Assembly: GCA_021234155.1 (NCBI GenBank)
Contig: JAJEKV010000086.1
Coordinates: 1,426,001 to 1,490,000, forward strand
Direction of reading: 5' to 3'
DNA length: 64,000 nucleotides
DNA from: Isoetes taiwanensis
Lineage: Eukaryota; Streptophyta; Lycopodiopsida; Isoetales; Isoetaceae
Shown: positions 24,384-36,647 of the stretch, in pieces
Position numbering within the stretch: the stretch's first letter is position 1
How the letters are laid out: the number at the start of each line of letters is the position of its first letter
Translations under genes and position numbers: made by a program
Notes under the pieces: model-generated
What the model saw: only the letters and a program-made list of their open reading frames with translations
The model's database searches: none
What the model was told of the DNA's origin: nothing

Positions 24384-25808
24384 TGAGAGATATTTGCCTT
24401 TTCAGGCAGAAATGCGCAAGGTAGTGTTATCTAGAATTTATCCCACCATTTTTGAGGAATATCGTCTATCAATAGATAATGCCATAACTGCTACTGATCT
24501 GCGCTTGACAGCCTTTGCACTAAAAAAAAGCAAGTGTCTAGGGTTGGATGGTATACCGATCGAGTTCTTTCAAGAATATTGGGAATGCCTAAAGCAAGAT
24601 GTGTTTAATGCTTTTTGTGACTTCCGTCAGACCGTTGCTTTGGATAAAATTCTGAAAGAAGGTGCCATCTTATTGATCGCCAAGGTCAAAGTTTCCCAAA
24701 CTGTCTCAAACTAGCGATCAGTCACTTTGTTGTCCTCAGTGTATAAAATCTTTGCCAAAGCTTATGCTCGGAGCACGTGAAGGACATTTTGGCTGTTTCT
24801 ATTTCTATAACTCAATCAAGATTTCTTCCCAGGAGATGCATTTTCAATAATATCGTTGTTGCATATAAGGGAATCTATTGGGCATTGATTTTGCAAAAGC
24901 TTATGATAGTGTTGGCTGAGAATTTATGCAACTGTCTATGCTCAGACTGGGTTTTGGACAACAATACAAATCAGAAGTTATAGAGTTGCATGTCTCTACT
25001 CGAGCTACGGTGCTCTGACAAGCCGTCAGAGATATTTTCATTTGGTCGTGGTATTCGACAGGGGTGCCCTTTAGCACCACTACCTTTTACAATTGTTGTA
25101 GAGACCTTGTCCCATTTATTTACTGTTGCAACAATGGAGAGGATCTTTCAGAGTCTTGCTTTGGTAGATGGTACTTAGGAAGTATGCAATCAGTATGCAG
25201 ACGTCAGTTCAATATATCGTATTCCCTTAGCTCCGTAGCCCCTCCCCTTGCCAAATGGGTGGTACTTGTAGATTCCAAAACCTGATCGAATTTGTACATG
25301 GCGTTGGCTTTGGGATAAGTTCCTCCATCCCAAAGTGTTTATGTTTCGGTGACAGGTTATCCATGCATTAATGCCTTCAGGCATCGCTATGATCTTGGCA
25401 CGTCTGTAGTATGGCCGCGTTTCCTTTCAGGCGTTGAGACTATTGAGCATTGTCCTTTTGCTTGACCAAAAGTCCAACCAACACCTGGCTATAAGGTTTA
25501 TTTAACAGCTCACTCAATGTGTCCTCTTGGCATCCTATCCTGTTGCATGACATCCAGCTAAGAAAAAGGCATTTTGTCTTAGTTCTAATTTGCTCCCATG
25601 GTCAATCTGGGAGCATCGAAGACACCACATTTTTCAGGGCATTTACACATCTGCTCGCGGAGTCATTGCTGTAGCCCAGGCTAAGATACTCATGGTTTAT
25701 AGATGCTCTTCATTGGACGCAGAAGATTGTATTTGGGTTCAGTACCTTCAAATGAACTCTTACAACTTGTCAAGACCTACAAAAAGTAGGATTGATTGTG
25801 CTACCTAG
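24384..25808 (+). pseudogene. LINE reverse transcriptase relic
   Basis: A second, heavily decayed L1-type element on the plus strand. The recognisable pieces are an N-terminal reverse transcriptase block (LKKSKCLGLDGIPIEFFQEY, in 24394-24714), a central piece with GRGIRQGCPLAP (24990-25178), and weak C-terminal zf-RVT-like sequence up to about 25808. The catalytic YxDD box and most of the domain between the blocks are lost or unreadable. Sequence differs clearly from the 4.2-8.1 kb LINE, so it is another family member. Confidence 0.75.
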
Positions 25809-25809
25809 A

Positions 25810-26444
25810 ACTCACAGAGTTCTCGTCAACCTTGAGTTCCCAGAACTCCCTACGCACAACCGCAACTAACCCCCAGGATTAGCTTGAAGCCCAGCTTCAA
25901 TAGTTCTTATCAAAAGAACGGATATTGCTATTGCAGTATTGCTCAACACTAGAGCAAAAGCACAAAAACAATGGATGAGTCCCAAGAGAAAGCTTTGGAA
26001 ACATCCACAAAGAGATCGAAACGGTCTCTAGATAGCCAAGAAGAAAGATTCAGTAACAAATGCTGCTGAAAAAGAATTAATCGCTCAATCCCGAATTCCT
26101 TAAGGCGGAGCTTGGGATTCTTCTCCTCCTCCATAAACTCGTCTAATTTCTTATATAGAGGATTGAATACTAAAGATAGGAAGATTTAAAGGCTTTAGAC
26201 CTTTTTCCTAGGCCAAACCGTGGACTCTATCATTAGATTTGAACCCAGCAGAGAATCCGTCAGACCAGCAGCTATGCGTTCTTGAAATCAGAGGGATCAA
26301 TTCCATTTTATTAACCACATACAATCGGGTGATGCCACATAGGCCCCCTCAACCCAATCGTTTTGGAATTTAAAAGACCATTTTAACATTTTAATTAAAT
26401 GTTCACTTTCCATACGAAGAATTGCCATTTACAAATACCCAACA
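25810..26444 (-). repeat. 3' LTR of the chromovirus (approximate left end)
   Basis: On the minus strand a polypurine tract (CTAGGGACAG) is followed by TGTTGGGTATTTG at 26444, the expected LTR start. A TATA box (CTCTATATAA) lies at 26151-26160. The other end is not precise because the matching 5' LTR is absent from the window; it is placed where LINE-relic sequence stops. Confidence 0.55.
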
Positions 26445-26599
26445 CTGTCCCTAGGCAGTAATTGGCTCTTGGTACGTTTCCAGGCCATCCAATGGCACTT
26501 CCGAGGCCAACTCCCAGTCCCAAGGTCTGCAAGCATGACTTGCCCTTGGACCGTAACAATTTCCTCCCCTCCCCTTAGGACCTTGTCCTCAAGGTCTAG

Positions 26600-29500
26600 A
26601 GTTTCAAATGAGGAAAACATTGCACAAACTCATTTGTCTCCCAAGTGGCATCTGCGGGAGACTGGCCTTGCCACAAGACCAGATATTCACGAATATCTTT
26701 ATTGCGCAACTGCCGAAACGAGTATCTAGAATCCATTTGGGTGTTACAGCAGAGTTCAACACTAGCGGTTTCTCAGGACTAACACCATTGTCCGTATCTA
26801 GTAGAGCTCGCTTAAGATGGCTTACATGAAATATATGATGCATCCCAATATCCTGCAGTAATGCCAGCTCATATGATGTGGTACCTAACCTTTTAGTAAT
26901 CTTAAAAGGTCCAGCATATCAACTTAGACACTCGCCCTTTAACCAATGGTTTAAGGTTGTTGATTCGTAATGATGAAGGATACATAATCCTCAAAAACAC
27001 ATAGTCACCCTCCTCATAGGTAACATCACATCTATGCTTATTAACATAAACTTGAGCATGATCTTGCGCTCGACGCAAGTTTTGTGGACACTGAAGCAAA
27101 ATTGCATTCATGTCATCCAATATATTCACTGCAGCATCCCTCTTTAGATACTTATGCATACCGGCATAAGTTCTAGGATTTCACCCTATCATAGCAACAC
27201 AGGGAGTCATCTTAATCCCCGTAGGATGGCTATTGTTATATGCAAACTCCAGGTAAGGCAAATACTCCTCCCAACGAGTTTGACGTTCATGGACAAAAAT
27301 TCTCAACACATCCTCCAAGATCATGTTGATTCGCTCGGTTTGGCCATCTGTTTGTGGGTGGTTACTACAAATCATTCTCAATCGTAAGGTGAGACCTTTC
27401 ATAAGGTCTTTCCAAAAGTGACCCATAAACTTGGTATCCCTATCACTTACGATAGATAAAGGCAAACCAAAAATAGGAAAAACATATCTCATATATGCAG
27501 CTGCTACATCTGGACCGGTAGCATCTCCCTTTAAGGCCACAAATTTGGCGCTTAGTTAGACAATTCACAATTAGCCATACTTGAGTGCTTTGCCTTGTGG
27601 ATCTAGGCAAAGCGACTATAAAGTCCATACTTATACACTCCCATCTTTGCAATGGTATAGGTAAAGGTTGCAATAGTCCCGAGGTACGACCTGGTCAGTT
27701 TTAATAGCTTGACACGTCAAAAAATCCGAAACCAAATTCCTGACTTGTTCTTTCATGTCTGGCCAATAGTAGTGGTGCTTGACCAACTTATAGGTCTTCC
27801 ACTCAACCCTATGCCGGCCTTGGGGTTTCATGATGGTCTCGCAATATCAATTCTCGAAGATTATTAGCATGCAATGGTACATAAATCCTTGCTTTATAAA
27901 ATTACAACCCATCTTGTTCAGTCCACCAATCCCCAAACTTGTTTGCTTATCTTCTTGATATGCCTCTTTAATCCTTTGGAAGAGATCGTTCTCCCTTACT
28001 ATCAAAGTATTCAAATGCTTAATCCTGGATAAGGCATCTGCAACTGGATTATCCTTTTCAGGAGTATGCTCAATACTAAATTGGAACTCATGTAAAAAGT
28101 CAAGACACCTAGTTTGCCTAGGGCTAATCCCAGCTTGGCTTTGCCAGAATCTCAAAGGGTTGTGGTCAGTATATACCACAAACTTGCGCGGCTCTTTACT
28201 GGTACCACATCTCAAGTAGTGCCGCCATGTCTTGAATGCATGAACTATAGCCAATAGTTCTTGCTCATATGTTGCATAATTCTATTCCGCTTCATTAAGC
28301 TTACATCTTTCATATGCAATAACACGACTTTGTTGCATAAGCCCAGCTTCCCGAGCTTGCCCACAAGCATCCGTGTATACCTCAAACGTCTCATTGAGGT
28401 CGGGTACCTTCAGTACTGGATTACTCACCAAAAGACTTTTGATCCTTTCAAAGGCCTCTTGTTGAGCTTGACTCCGCACATACTCTTGATATTTTCTCAA
28501 GAGATCGGTGAGCGGGGCTACTACCTTAGAAAACTTAGGCACAAATTTTTGGTAGTAGGTAGCCAACCCAAGGAAACTTCTCAACTCATGAACATTCTCA
28601 GGTTGAATCTATTCTTGTACTGCTCGTACTTTGCTAGGATCCGGAGACACTTCCTCCCCCGACAGAATGTGATGTAAATAAGCAACCCTTTGCTTAGAAA
28701 TTTTAGCATACAACTTATTGGCTCGCAACACTTTATGCATTCTGAAAGTGTTCTTCTAATGAGTTCGAGTATACAAGTATATAATCCAAGGATACTTCAA
28801 TTGATTTGTCTAAGTAATCAGCGAATACTTGGTTCATCAATCCCATGAATGTAGCTAGCGCATTGGTGAGACCAAACATCATAACTAAGAACTCGTTGTG
28901 GCCTTGATAAGTTCGAAAGGCAGTCTTCGGTTCGTCACTATCACGGATTTTAATTTGATGATATCCACTCCTTAGATCAATTTTGGTGAACTAAGTTGCA
29001 CCACCCAAACGATCTAAGATGTCATCAACCCATGGTAAAGGATATCTATCCTTAATTGTTGTTTTGTTAAGAGCACGATAATATATGCATATACACATAG
29101 TTTCATCTTTCTTCTTAAGTAGCAGCACTGGAGCCGCAAAAGGAGACTTACTTGGCTAGATAAACCCCTTCTCAAGCAATTCCTTAACTTGCTTTTTGAC
29201 TTCCTCTAACTCAAGAGGACTCAAGCGGTAAGGTGCTCTTACCATTGGTTTAGTTCCAGGCTCAAGAGCAATCTCATGCTCCACTAGCCTTGACGAAGGT
29301 GGCCCTATAGGCAACTCCTCGGGAAACACATCCTTGCATCTTTCCAAAAGATTGAGTAAGTGGGGATGAAGTTGGAAATTTACATCCGGTTGCTCTATAA
29401 GTGAATTGCAAGTTTTTATAGATATATCATCATTATATACATATAACCCAAAAACTTGATTATTATTCACTCTAAAAGCAGCTTTGGCCTGAGCGGCCAA

Positions 29501-29727
29501 TAACAATTTCCCAGACCCCACATAAGGTGATCCTTATATATTAACAGACTTAGAGTCTTCTAACTCAAAAGTTAATACATGGAATGCCCAGTCAATGAGC
29601 GGACGTGCAGTTTGAAGCCACTTTATCCCCAAAATGACATTATAACATTTTAAATTGATTAAATCAACATCAATTTTAAATTGTACTGATCTAAGTAAAC
29701 TTCTATCCTGAAGTATCAAGTCCACGC
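26600..29727 (-). pseudogene. Ty3-type pol polyprotein, broken
   Basis: Domains on the minus strand: protease end at 29542-29727 (VILGIKWLQTARPLIDWA); reverse transcriptase about 28680-29521 (DVFPEELPIGPPSSRLVEHE, then [19 protein letters not shown]); RT connection and RNase H 27992-28584 (FEVYTDACGQAREAGLMQQS and VYTDHNPLRFW); integrase zinc region and core 27181-27831 (HHYYWPDMKEQV, WECISMDFIVALPRS, IVSDRDTKFMGHFW, NHPQTDGQTERIN); chromodomain-like piece 26600-26843 (PKWILDTR, EYLVLWQG, DATWE). The catalytic LDD box of the reverse transcriptase reads SLDYILVY, so one aspartate is lost. At least six stops or shifts interrupt the frame. Confidence 0.88.
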
Positions 29728-30330
29728 TGTTACGGCACAAGCTCGGGGAGTGGCTCAGAGGATTTGCAGAGATGAACACAGAGGCAAAGGTGTTAGTCAT
29801 ATAATCTAATTGCCTTTAGTCATATAATCTAATTAAAGGCAAGGAGATATTTTGGGGAAAAAGGCAACTGCCTGCTAAAAAAGGGCTAAAGTCGCAGAGA
29901 GATCTATAAATAGAACCGAAACTTCAGTTGGACATATCTCGGCAACCAGAGGTCGGATTGCAGCAACCTTTACCTCGTTGGAACCGGCTCGGAGTCTAGT
30001 TTCCGAATTGGGCTGGCATATTCTATAGTTCATCAGTATGAGGGAGTAATGGCCGAAAAGATGACAGGGGGTCACAAATTACTGCGGCAGCGACATCACA
30101 GGGTTGTAACCAAGTCTTTATGATCCACAGTTGATCCCAGAGAAGTTGTTCAGTTGGACAACAGAATTCTCTGTTTTGGAAAGAGCCACAAAGATCCTTT
30201 GCAGTGTTCGCAAATCTGAGCCCGGTTGGGTGGTGAATTTGTGCCAGAAGATCCTGTTCCCCGGTTTTAAAGTAGTTTTGATTAACCGTGTTTGACAGTT
30301 TTGCAGGCAGGAAAGACTGTTTGTATCAAT

Positions 30331-30342
30331 TGGTATCAGAGC
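30331..30342 (+). promoter_or_regulatory. tRNA-iMet primer-binding site
   Basis: TGGTATCAGAGC, the standard plant LTR-retrotransposon primer-binding site, two bases after a TGTATCA that would end the left LTR. It fixes the orientation of the element as plus. Confidence 0.85.
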
Positions 30343-30880
30343 GAAGTTGATCTTATAATCCTGTGTTAGGCCTTTAGCACGTTTCAAGATTTTGTATTAG
30401 CCAATTCGATGTTATATGATGACTAAAAAGTTCCAGAGAGGTTTAACCGGTTGGTTAAACAGACTCTTAGAGAAGGAAGAAAGAAACTGTTGTTGTTCTT
30501 AATGCAGGAGAAGTAAGAAAGGACAAGAGATGAAAAAAGGATTGTCCTGAGTAGTTGGAGTCTAGAAGATATGGAGCAAGAAAAGCATGCTTTGCAAATG
30601 ATCAGGAAGATCCATCTCCAAGTTGACAAAGAGAAGGCAGAAGCCTAAGAATTAGAAGGCGAATTCAGATTGGTCGTCTGAAAGATAAGTAAACTAAACA
30701 AGTTTGTGTGTGCCTATAATTGCTAGTTTGAGCATAGTTTTGATTTGAGTTAAGAAAGGAGTTTCTTTTTTCAAATGAATGTTGCTCTAGAGTTTAGAAG
30801 GGGGCAACTGTGACTGCAGCACAGAAGCCAGACCCTTAGAATTGTTGGGCAGATGGTAAGTTTACCAGCCTAAAAGAAAT

Positions 30881-31193
30881 CCTTTCAAAGCAGATAGTCA
30901 GGTGACTAGCTTAGAAAGAAAGGTGGTTATTCCAGCAAAGCGGATAGTCAGTAGACTAGCTTTGGGAAAGATTATTATTCCAGCAAAGCGGATAGTCAGG
31001 TGACTAGCTTTGGGAAAAGGTGGACCTTCCTGCAAGGCAGATGATCGAGTTCGATCAGTCTTGAGACGGGAAGGGGAGACATTATTCCTGCAAGGTAGAT
31101 GATCGAGTTCGATCAGTCTTGAGACAGGAAGAAAATAAATTATTTCCGCAAGGCAGATGATCGAGGACGATCAGTCTTGAGACGGGAAGGAAT
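30881..31193 (+). repeat. Array of six tandem hairpin units
   Basis: Six imperfect units of about 48-60 bp, centred near 30900, 30950, 30997, 31048, 31107 and 31165. Units 1-3 contain AAAGC-x3-TAGTC...GACTA-GCTTT or GCTTA; units 4-6 contain CAAG-x5-TGATCG...CGATCA-GT-CTTG. All are bracketed by an outer TTCC.../...GGAA stem. The last unit abuts the purine tract and the right LTR. Confidence 0.85.
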
Positions 31194-31567
31194 TGTTACG
31201 GCACAAGCTCGGGGGAGTGGCTCAGAGGATTTGCAGAGATGAACACAGAGGCAAAGGTATTAGTCATATAATCTAATTGCCTTTAGTCATATAATCTAAT
31301 TAAAGGCAAGGAGATATTTTGGGAAAAAAGGCAACTGTCTGCTAAAAAAGGGCTAAAGTCGCAGAGAGATCTATAAATAGAACCGAAACTTCAGTTCTCG
31401 GCAACCAGAGGTCGGATTGCAGCGACCTTTACCTCGTTGGAACCGACTCGGAGTCTAGTTTCCGAATTGGGGGCACATTCTATAGTTCATTTGTATGAGG
31501 GAGTAATAGCCGAAAAGGTGACAGGGGATCATAAATTACTGCGGCAGCGACATCACAGGGTTGTAAC

Positions 31568-32300
31568 TGACAAAAGATATGAATAGGGGAAGTATATATT
31601 GATCTGACTGACTGGAATAGTCCCAGCCTTGGCTTGTACATTTATAGAATGGATTATGAAGAGGTGTGTCTGATCATGGAGATGTGTCTCTTGGAGAGAT
31701 GACCATTCAGCCCAAAGGGCATGCCACATCACCGATCCATACCAAGAGGTGCAAGATCATCCTCAACACCCTCCCATGATCTAGCATCTCTATAATATAG
31801 CATATCTAATATATGACCTAAGACCTAATGACCAGATAAGATTGTTGATTCTTCCAATCAACTTGTCTCCTAGTCCAGCGATTGTCTGCTAGCTTAACCT
31901 CAGTCAACTAGCTGACATCTACCGAGGTCAATCCCTACGGTAGTATTATCTGCCCACACTAAGACTAAAAGTCTATGGTGGCATTTACTGTCCCAAACAT
32001 TCAGTATTTAACCCATATCCATTATCTTAAAAGAAACATTAATGACTTCGAGTAGACACAATCCATAGTTCAAACAAACCCGGTATACTTTGCCTTGTTG
32101 CAAATCAATCCTATATGTACTTTTTATAAGAAACACACAAATATACGTGCTTTGCCAATGAGTGATATTAGCCCATAGAGCATAAACAAATTGGCTTTAT
32201 TAAATAGAAAGACAACTTTTTTGTATCAAGTGGAGGAAAAAAAAAAGTGTTGTCTATATTCATGCATAGAGTTTAACTTAACTGAAATTTTCATGTTTTA
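31568..32300 (-). mobile_element. Ty1/copia-like LTR and adjacent internal remnant
   Basis: On the minus strand a purine-rich tract (ATCATGGGAGGG) is followed by TGTTGAGGATGATC at 31768, and the sequence ends TCTTTTGTCA at 31568, giving a 201-bp TG...CA LTR. Position after a purine tract makes it a 3' LTR. The sequence from 31769 to 32300 has no recognisable coding and would be internal remnant, cut by element A at 32301. Confidence 0.55.
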
Positions 32301-32539
32301 ATATGGGTCCACGCACATTATTGGGGGACACTATTTTTGTCTGCGACACTGGGTGCTTGTGAGGTGCTTTACCTTTTTATATATGTATTTTATGTCTCCT
32401 TATATTCGTCAAGATTAGGTTTTGACGGGCGCCTGCACAAATTTGAGTTTTCTACCTCTCCTAATTTGGGAATTTGTTAGCCATGTCATCAATCCGGTTG
32501 GTAGGAGCAGATCTCCTGCTTCTAAGTGGAGCTTTGGTG

Positions 32540-35500
32540 ATGGAATTGAATTTTGAAGAAATGAAACAGAGCTCTTGTTTCTGTAGCAATTGTTACGAAG
32601 TCTTCTTTATGTATGGAATTGTTGAATTGGAGGCAATGGACCTTGTTGAGAAATATGCAGCAGAATTTGAAGCAAGATTTGCTGGTCAAGATCGACAAGC
32701 CTTAACTGATGCATTTGGTTACAATGTGGAAATCCACATGCCAAATTTGCATGTTGAAACAGAAACTTCAATTCCATTAGAGATCCAGAAGGATCCCTGC
32801 TCATTTGAAGCAGTCTTATCTCTAATTGAGAGTGCTGAAACACAACCTGATTCTACATCTTGTAAGGCTTCTTGCACCAAGATATATTGTGTATCCCCTA
32901 ATACAGCTTGCAGGAGAATCATGACAGAAAAAAGAGAAGACAACATATGATTAGGAAGAGAGAGAGGGAGAAATTGGCCTTGGAAAGAGACAAACATACA
33001 AAGAGATTGAGCACTAGACATAAACAGAAAGTAGCCAAACAAATTGTGGACTGTATCAACATCGTATGTATGAATTTCCATTCTAAAGATAGACTAGACA
33101 TTATTTCCAGAGCAGCAGAACATCTTCCTGAATTTAAATTGATTGGAAATAAAGCTTTGTATGTCTACAAACATGTTGTAGATAATGCGAAGCAGACACT
33201 TGCCATCAATAAACGTGCTAGAAGCAAAGACATAAATCAAGCAAGATCATCAACCATGATGATGGCTATAAGTTCTTCTAGCAATCGTGCTGCTGTGGCA
33301 AAAGTACTGAATTTGAAAAGGAAGGCTATATATGCTGCTCTTGATAAAAGAGAGATTGCTGACTTTGGAGGACCGTCGTCAATGTTCAAGAGGAGAGCTA
33401 GATGTGATAGAATTTCTGATGCAGATCGAGAGCAGGTCTATAACTTTTGGATATCTGAGACAAGGGTGTCTCCTAATAAATGACAAGTTATCAGATTAAG
33501 AAGAAATCTTGATGGCAAGAAGATAGCAAGACCACAGAATTTGCATGCAATCCACTTCCTCGAAGAATCACAGGTACGTTATGACAATTTTGAACATGTT
33601 CTAAGTTTGTCAATGCAGGTAATGTTCTATAAACATTTCAAACGGCAATTTTCCAATGTAAAAGTCGAAATAAGGTTATTTTGAGGCTTTGAAGCCAAAG
33701 TTCGTGAGACGACTTAAAGAACGAGAGACAGGTTGCTGCATCTACCATGTGCGAGTTGAATTTGCAAGGCAAATAGCCAACAAGGTACGAAGAGATTCTA
33801 AATTTCATGGGCCTAGCTACAGATGCAAATGTGCTATCTGTGGCCCAGGACCAACACGTAAAGCATATATGCACATTTCAATAGTGTGAGCGATATGTGG
33901 AGGTCCATGGTATGTCGAAAGGATGATGCTACATTTTGGCACAAGCCAAAATGTTTGCAGATGGATTGCAGGGATTGTGGGCTGAAGGCTTTTCTCAAAT
34001 GTCCAAAAGAACAGAATAAATTGAATAGATTGGATTGGAAGAACTTTGAAAAGGTATTCTGGCATATCTTAAAAGTGTTGTTTCTTTCAATCAGTGTTCT
34101 TAGTTGAGTGAATGAACCATGTCAATGATTAGTCACTATTTTGAATTTCTTAGCATTTTTTCACATAAGTTTTGCTAATCAAAGATGAATAGCATCTTTT
34201 TAGTAAGCATTTCTGCACATTATTTTTGCTGATTAAAGAATTATTGTGCATGTTGCATGCGAAAGAGACTTACGTGAAGGATGTGGGCAAAGGTGGAAAG
34301 CCGATTGTTAATACAAAGGATGTTATGAAGCTGGTTTATAAGAATACATCAGCACATAAATTTACGATGTAATTAAGCAATTCATTCCTCATAACTATGC
34401 GGCAAGATGGCAAGCTGATCAGTTCAAGGAGTGCTTACAAACTTTTCCAGAAGATACTATTGTCTCTGTGATTGACTTCACAGAGAATTATACTTTTAAA
34501 ATTCAATAGGAAATTCAAACACTGTACTGGCGGAATGATCAATGTTTTATTCTAGTTCACATCACGTATAGGCATGCCATGAATGGGGAAGTTCCAAATA
34601 TTAAGATCGGCGACCCGCAAATTGGTGAAGGAGACCTATTTCTACATGTCTGATGATCGAAAACATGATTCTCCATTTGTCCAACATTGTCTTCAAAAGC
34701 ATGCTGACTATTTGGGCTAGTATAACTTACTCAAAGCATGTCTTTTGGTCTGATGGTTGTGCATCGCAGTTTAAGTCTTCTAGAGCATTCTATTATTTGG
34801 GAAGGTTCTTTGAGAAAAATGGAGTACAGATTGGTTGGAATTTCTTTGCCTCCTCGCATGGGAAGGGCGAGCATGACAATGCAGGGGCTGTCATAAAAAG
34901 AATACTTACAAGTGAGATGCTAAAAAGGGATATTACACCTCTTCGTAATGCGAAGGATGCCGTCAAGTTTTTGACATGGTATTTCACATCAAAGAGAGGC
35001 TTGCAAGATAAGAACATCATCTAAGGCTTCTTTATTTAACTTAAACAGTTCCATTTTGATGTAAAGAATGCTAATTTGGTATGTCTAAGTTTGTAGGCCC
35101 TTTTGGGTAATAGAGGTTGGGGAAGTGTGCAGGAAATTACGTTATGACTGTGATACACTGAAGGGAACTACAAAGATACACACCATTAGACCAATTTGTC
35201 AAAACAGACCCACTATGATAGCTCACAAAGGTTTGTCTTGCTTCTGTAGTAGTTGTTGGAAGGGCTTATGGAATAAATGCTTGCATGTAAAGAGGCTGGG
35301 AGGTTACACATATTCAGAATTGAAGCCATTTATCATGGAGAATCACAATCCTGTCACTCATGTGCAATATGAAGGTGACAACCAATGGAAAGCGCAACTT
35401 GTGGAAGTGGGTGATAATTTTGTCATCAACGCGAAAGCAAACAACGAAGAGAATGTGAGTTTTGGATTATCAAGTGTACTGAACCAAAACATGTTGTGAA

Positions 35501-35944
35501 AAATGCTTTTAGAGACGAATGGGGTTCAAAATTCAATAGACAAGAAGTTATCTTAACTGACAAATATTACAAGTTTGTTGGTGAAAACAGGTATGAGTTA
35601 TTGAGTCACATGCCAGATGTTTCTTGTTATTCACATCTTGTCGTATGTGCAGAAGTAGAGTTACTACCTATTGTAGGTGAACCATTAATGTATGAGCTGC
35701 CATTGGGGTCATATGGGCACATAATAGATTGTTTACCATTACCTGAATCTGAAATGCCGGCAAGTAGTAAGTCTACTACATCTTTGAAGGAAAAGAAACA
35801 AAAGCAGATTTTGGATGATGTCAGGAAAATGGTACAGGCCAGAAGGAAGAATTCAAAGCAGGCTACACGAAAAAAAAAGCCCGCTGCATGAAAAAGAAAG
35901 CCCTCAAGGAATTCAAAGGATGGGAAGAGTATTGGTTCCTCCAA
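32540..35944 (+). pseudogene. DDE transposase-like protein, copy A, broken
   Basis: Related to the gene at 53711-56887 over its length. Recognisable blocks: an acidic N-terminal piece (32540-32938), a basic helical region (32908-33480; KKRRQHMIRKREREK, then a putative helix-turn-helix and FKRRARCDRISDADREQVY), a Cys/His cluster (GCCIYHVRVEF near 33735, CKCAICGPG near 33827, CLQMDCRDCG near 33955), and the catalytic-like core. Core residues: aspartate in VSVIDFTENY near 34470, WSDGCASQFK with D at 34752, HGKGEHDN with E at 34869. Damage includes a TGA at 33481-33483, a TAG near 34508 and several shifts. The last part (35496-35891) ends in a basic tail. I infer a dead transposase gene. Confidence 0.75.
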
Positions 35945-36647
35945 AAGGAAGAAGAGAAAGATGTGAGCGATTGGAGTAATAGATTGGAGTTATGAAGTTA
36001 TAGTTTTGAAGCAGATATGCTTGCAGTTATGTAGCAGAGCAAATAGTTGTATCGAAAGTACATAATCCACAAATGGTGATATATAACTGGCCTCTAAGTG
36101 ATAATATGCTTTCTTGTATCATGAGATCTATGGTAGTGCATGATTGCTGCAGCCAACGGTGATGTTTTACTTGTTTGGTTAGAACATTAAAACTTGGAAC
36201 ATGTGCTTTATATACGTGTGTACGAGTTTTTACCATGTGATATGTTGCTTTAGCAAACAATCTAATTGTCTAACTTATTATACTTTTAAGCTCGAAATAT
36301 TAAGGGTGTTGTTATTTGTTATTAAAGCTCTGTTGACTTGAATCCGTAGCTGCCAAATTACACCATTTAAGAAAATATTTATTTGAACCAAATAAACAAA
36401 CTCAATGATCTTACCTTTGGATTCAGTGGTGTGTGTGGTGGCTTCCACTTGATCAAACTTCTCTTCTATACAACCAGCATCTTTGATTGGAGATGTATGC
36501 TCCAAGTTAGTTTCAACATCTTCTTTCTGACCTGTGATTGCATCTTCATTCTGACATATGGTGAGAATTGCTCTGGCATCAGAGCTTGACTACCAACGCA
36601 TTACGTATAAGTTGGAAGTACTGGAACATTAAAATATAAAATGTCAA

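Larger units (their letters stand above)
25810..29727 (-). mobile_element. Ty3-type chromovirus LTR retrotransposon, decayed and truncated
   Basis: Minus-strand element with pol order protease, reverse transcriptase, RNase H, integrase, chromodomain-like end, then a polypurine tract and 3' LTR. That order, with integrase last, is diagnostic of Ty3/gypsy. The 5' part (gag, 5' LTR) is missing beyond 29727, where another LTR element is inserted. Many stops show it is dead. Confidence 0.88.
29728..31567 (+). mobile_element. Small non-coding LTR element inserted in the chromovirus
   Basis: Two direct copies beginning TGTTACGGCACAAGCTCG at 29728 and 31194 match closely for about 375-383 bp, including a CTATAAATAG box (29904, 31371). 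A primer-binding site complementary to initiator methionine tRNA, TGGTATCAGAGC, lies at 30331-30342, and a purine tract GACGGGAAGGAAT precedes the right copy. The left LTR therefore probably runs 29728-30328, and the right LTR is cut off at 31567 by a copia-like LTR. The internal region (about 0.85 kb) encodes no recognisable gag or pol, so it resembles a TRIM or LARD element that depends on another element's enzymes. Confidence 0.8.
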
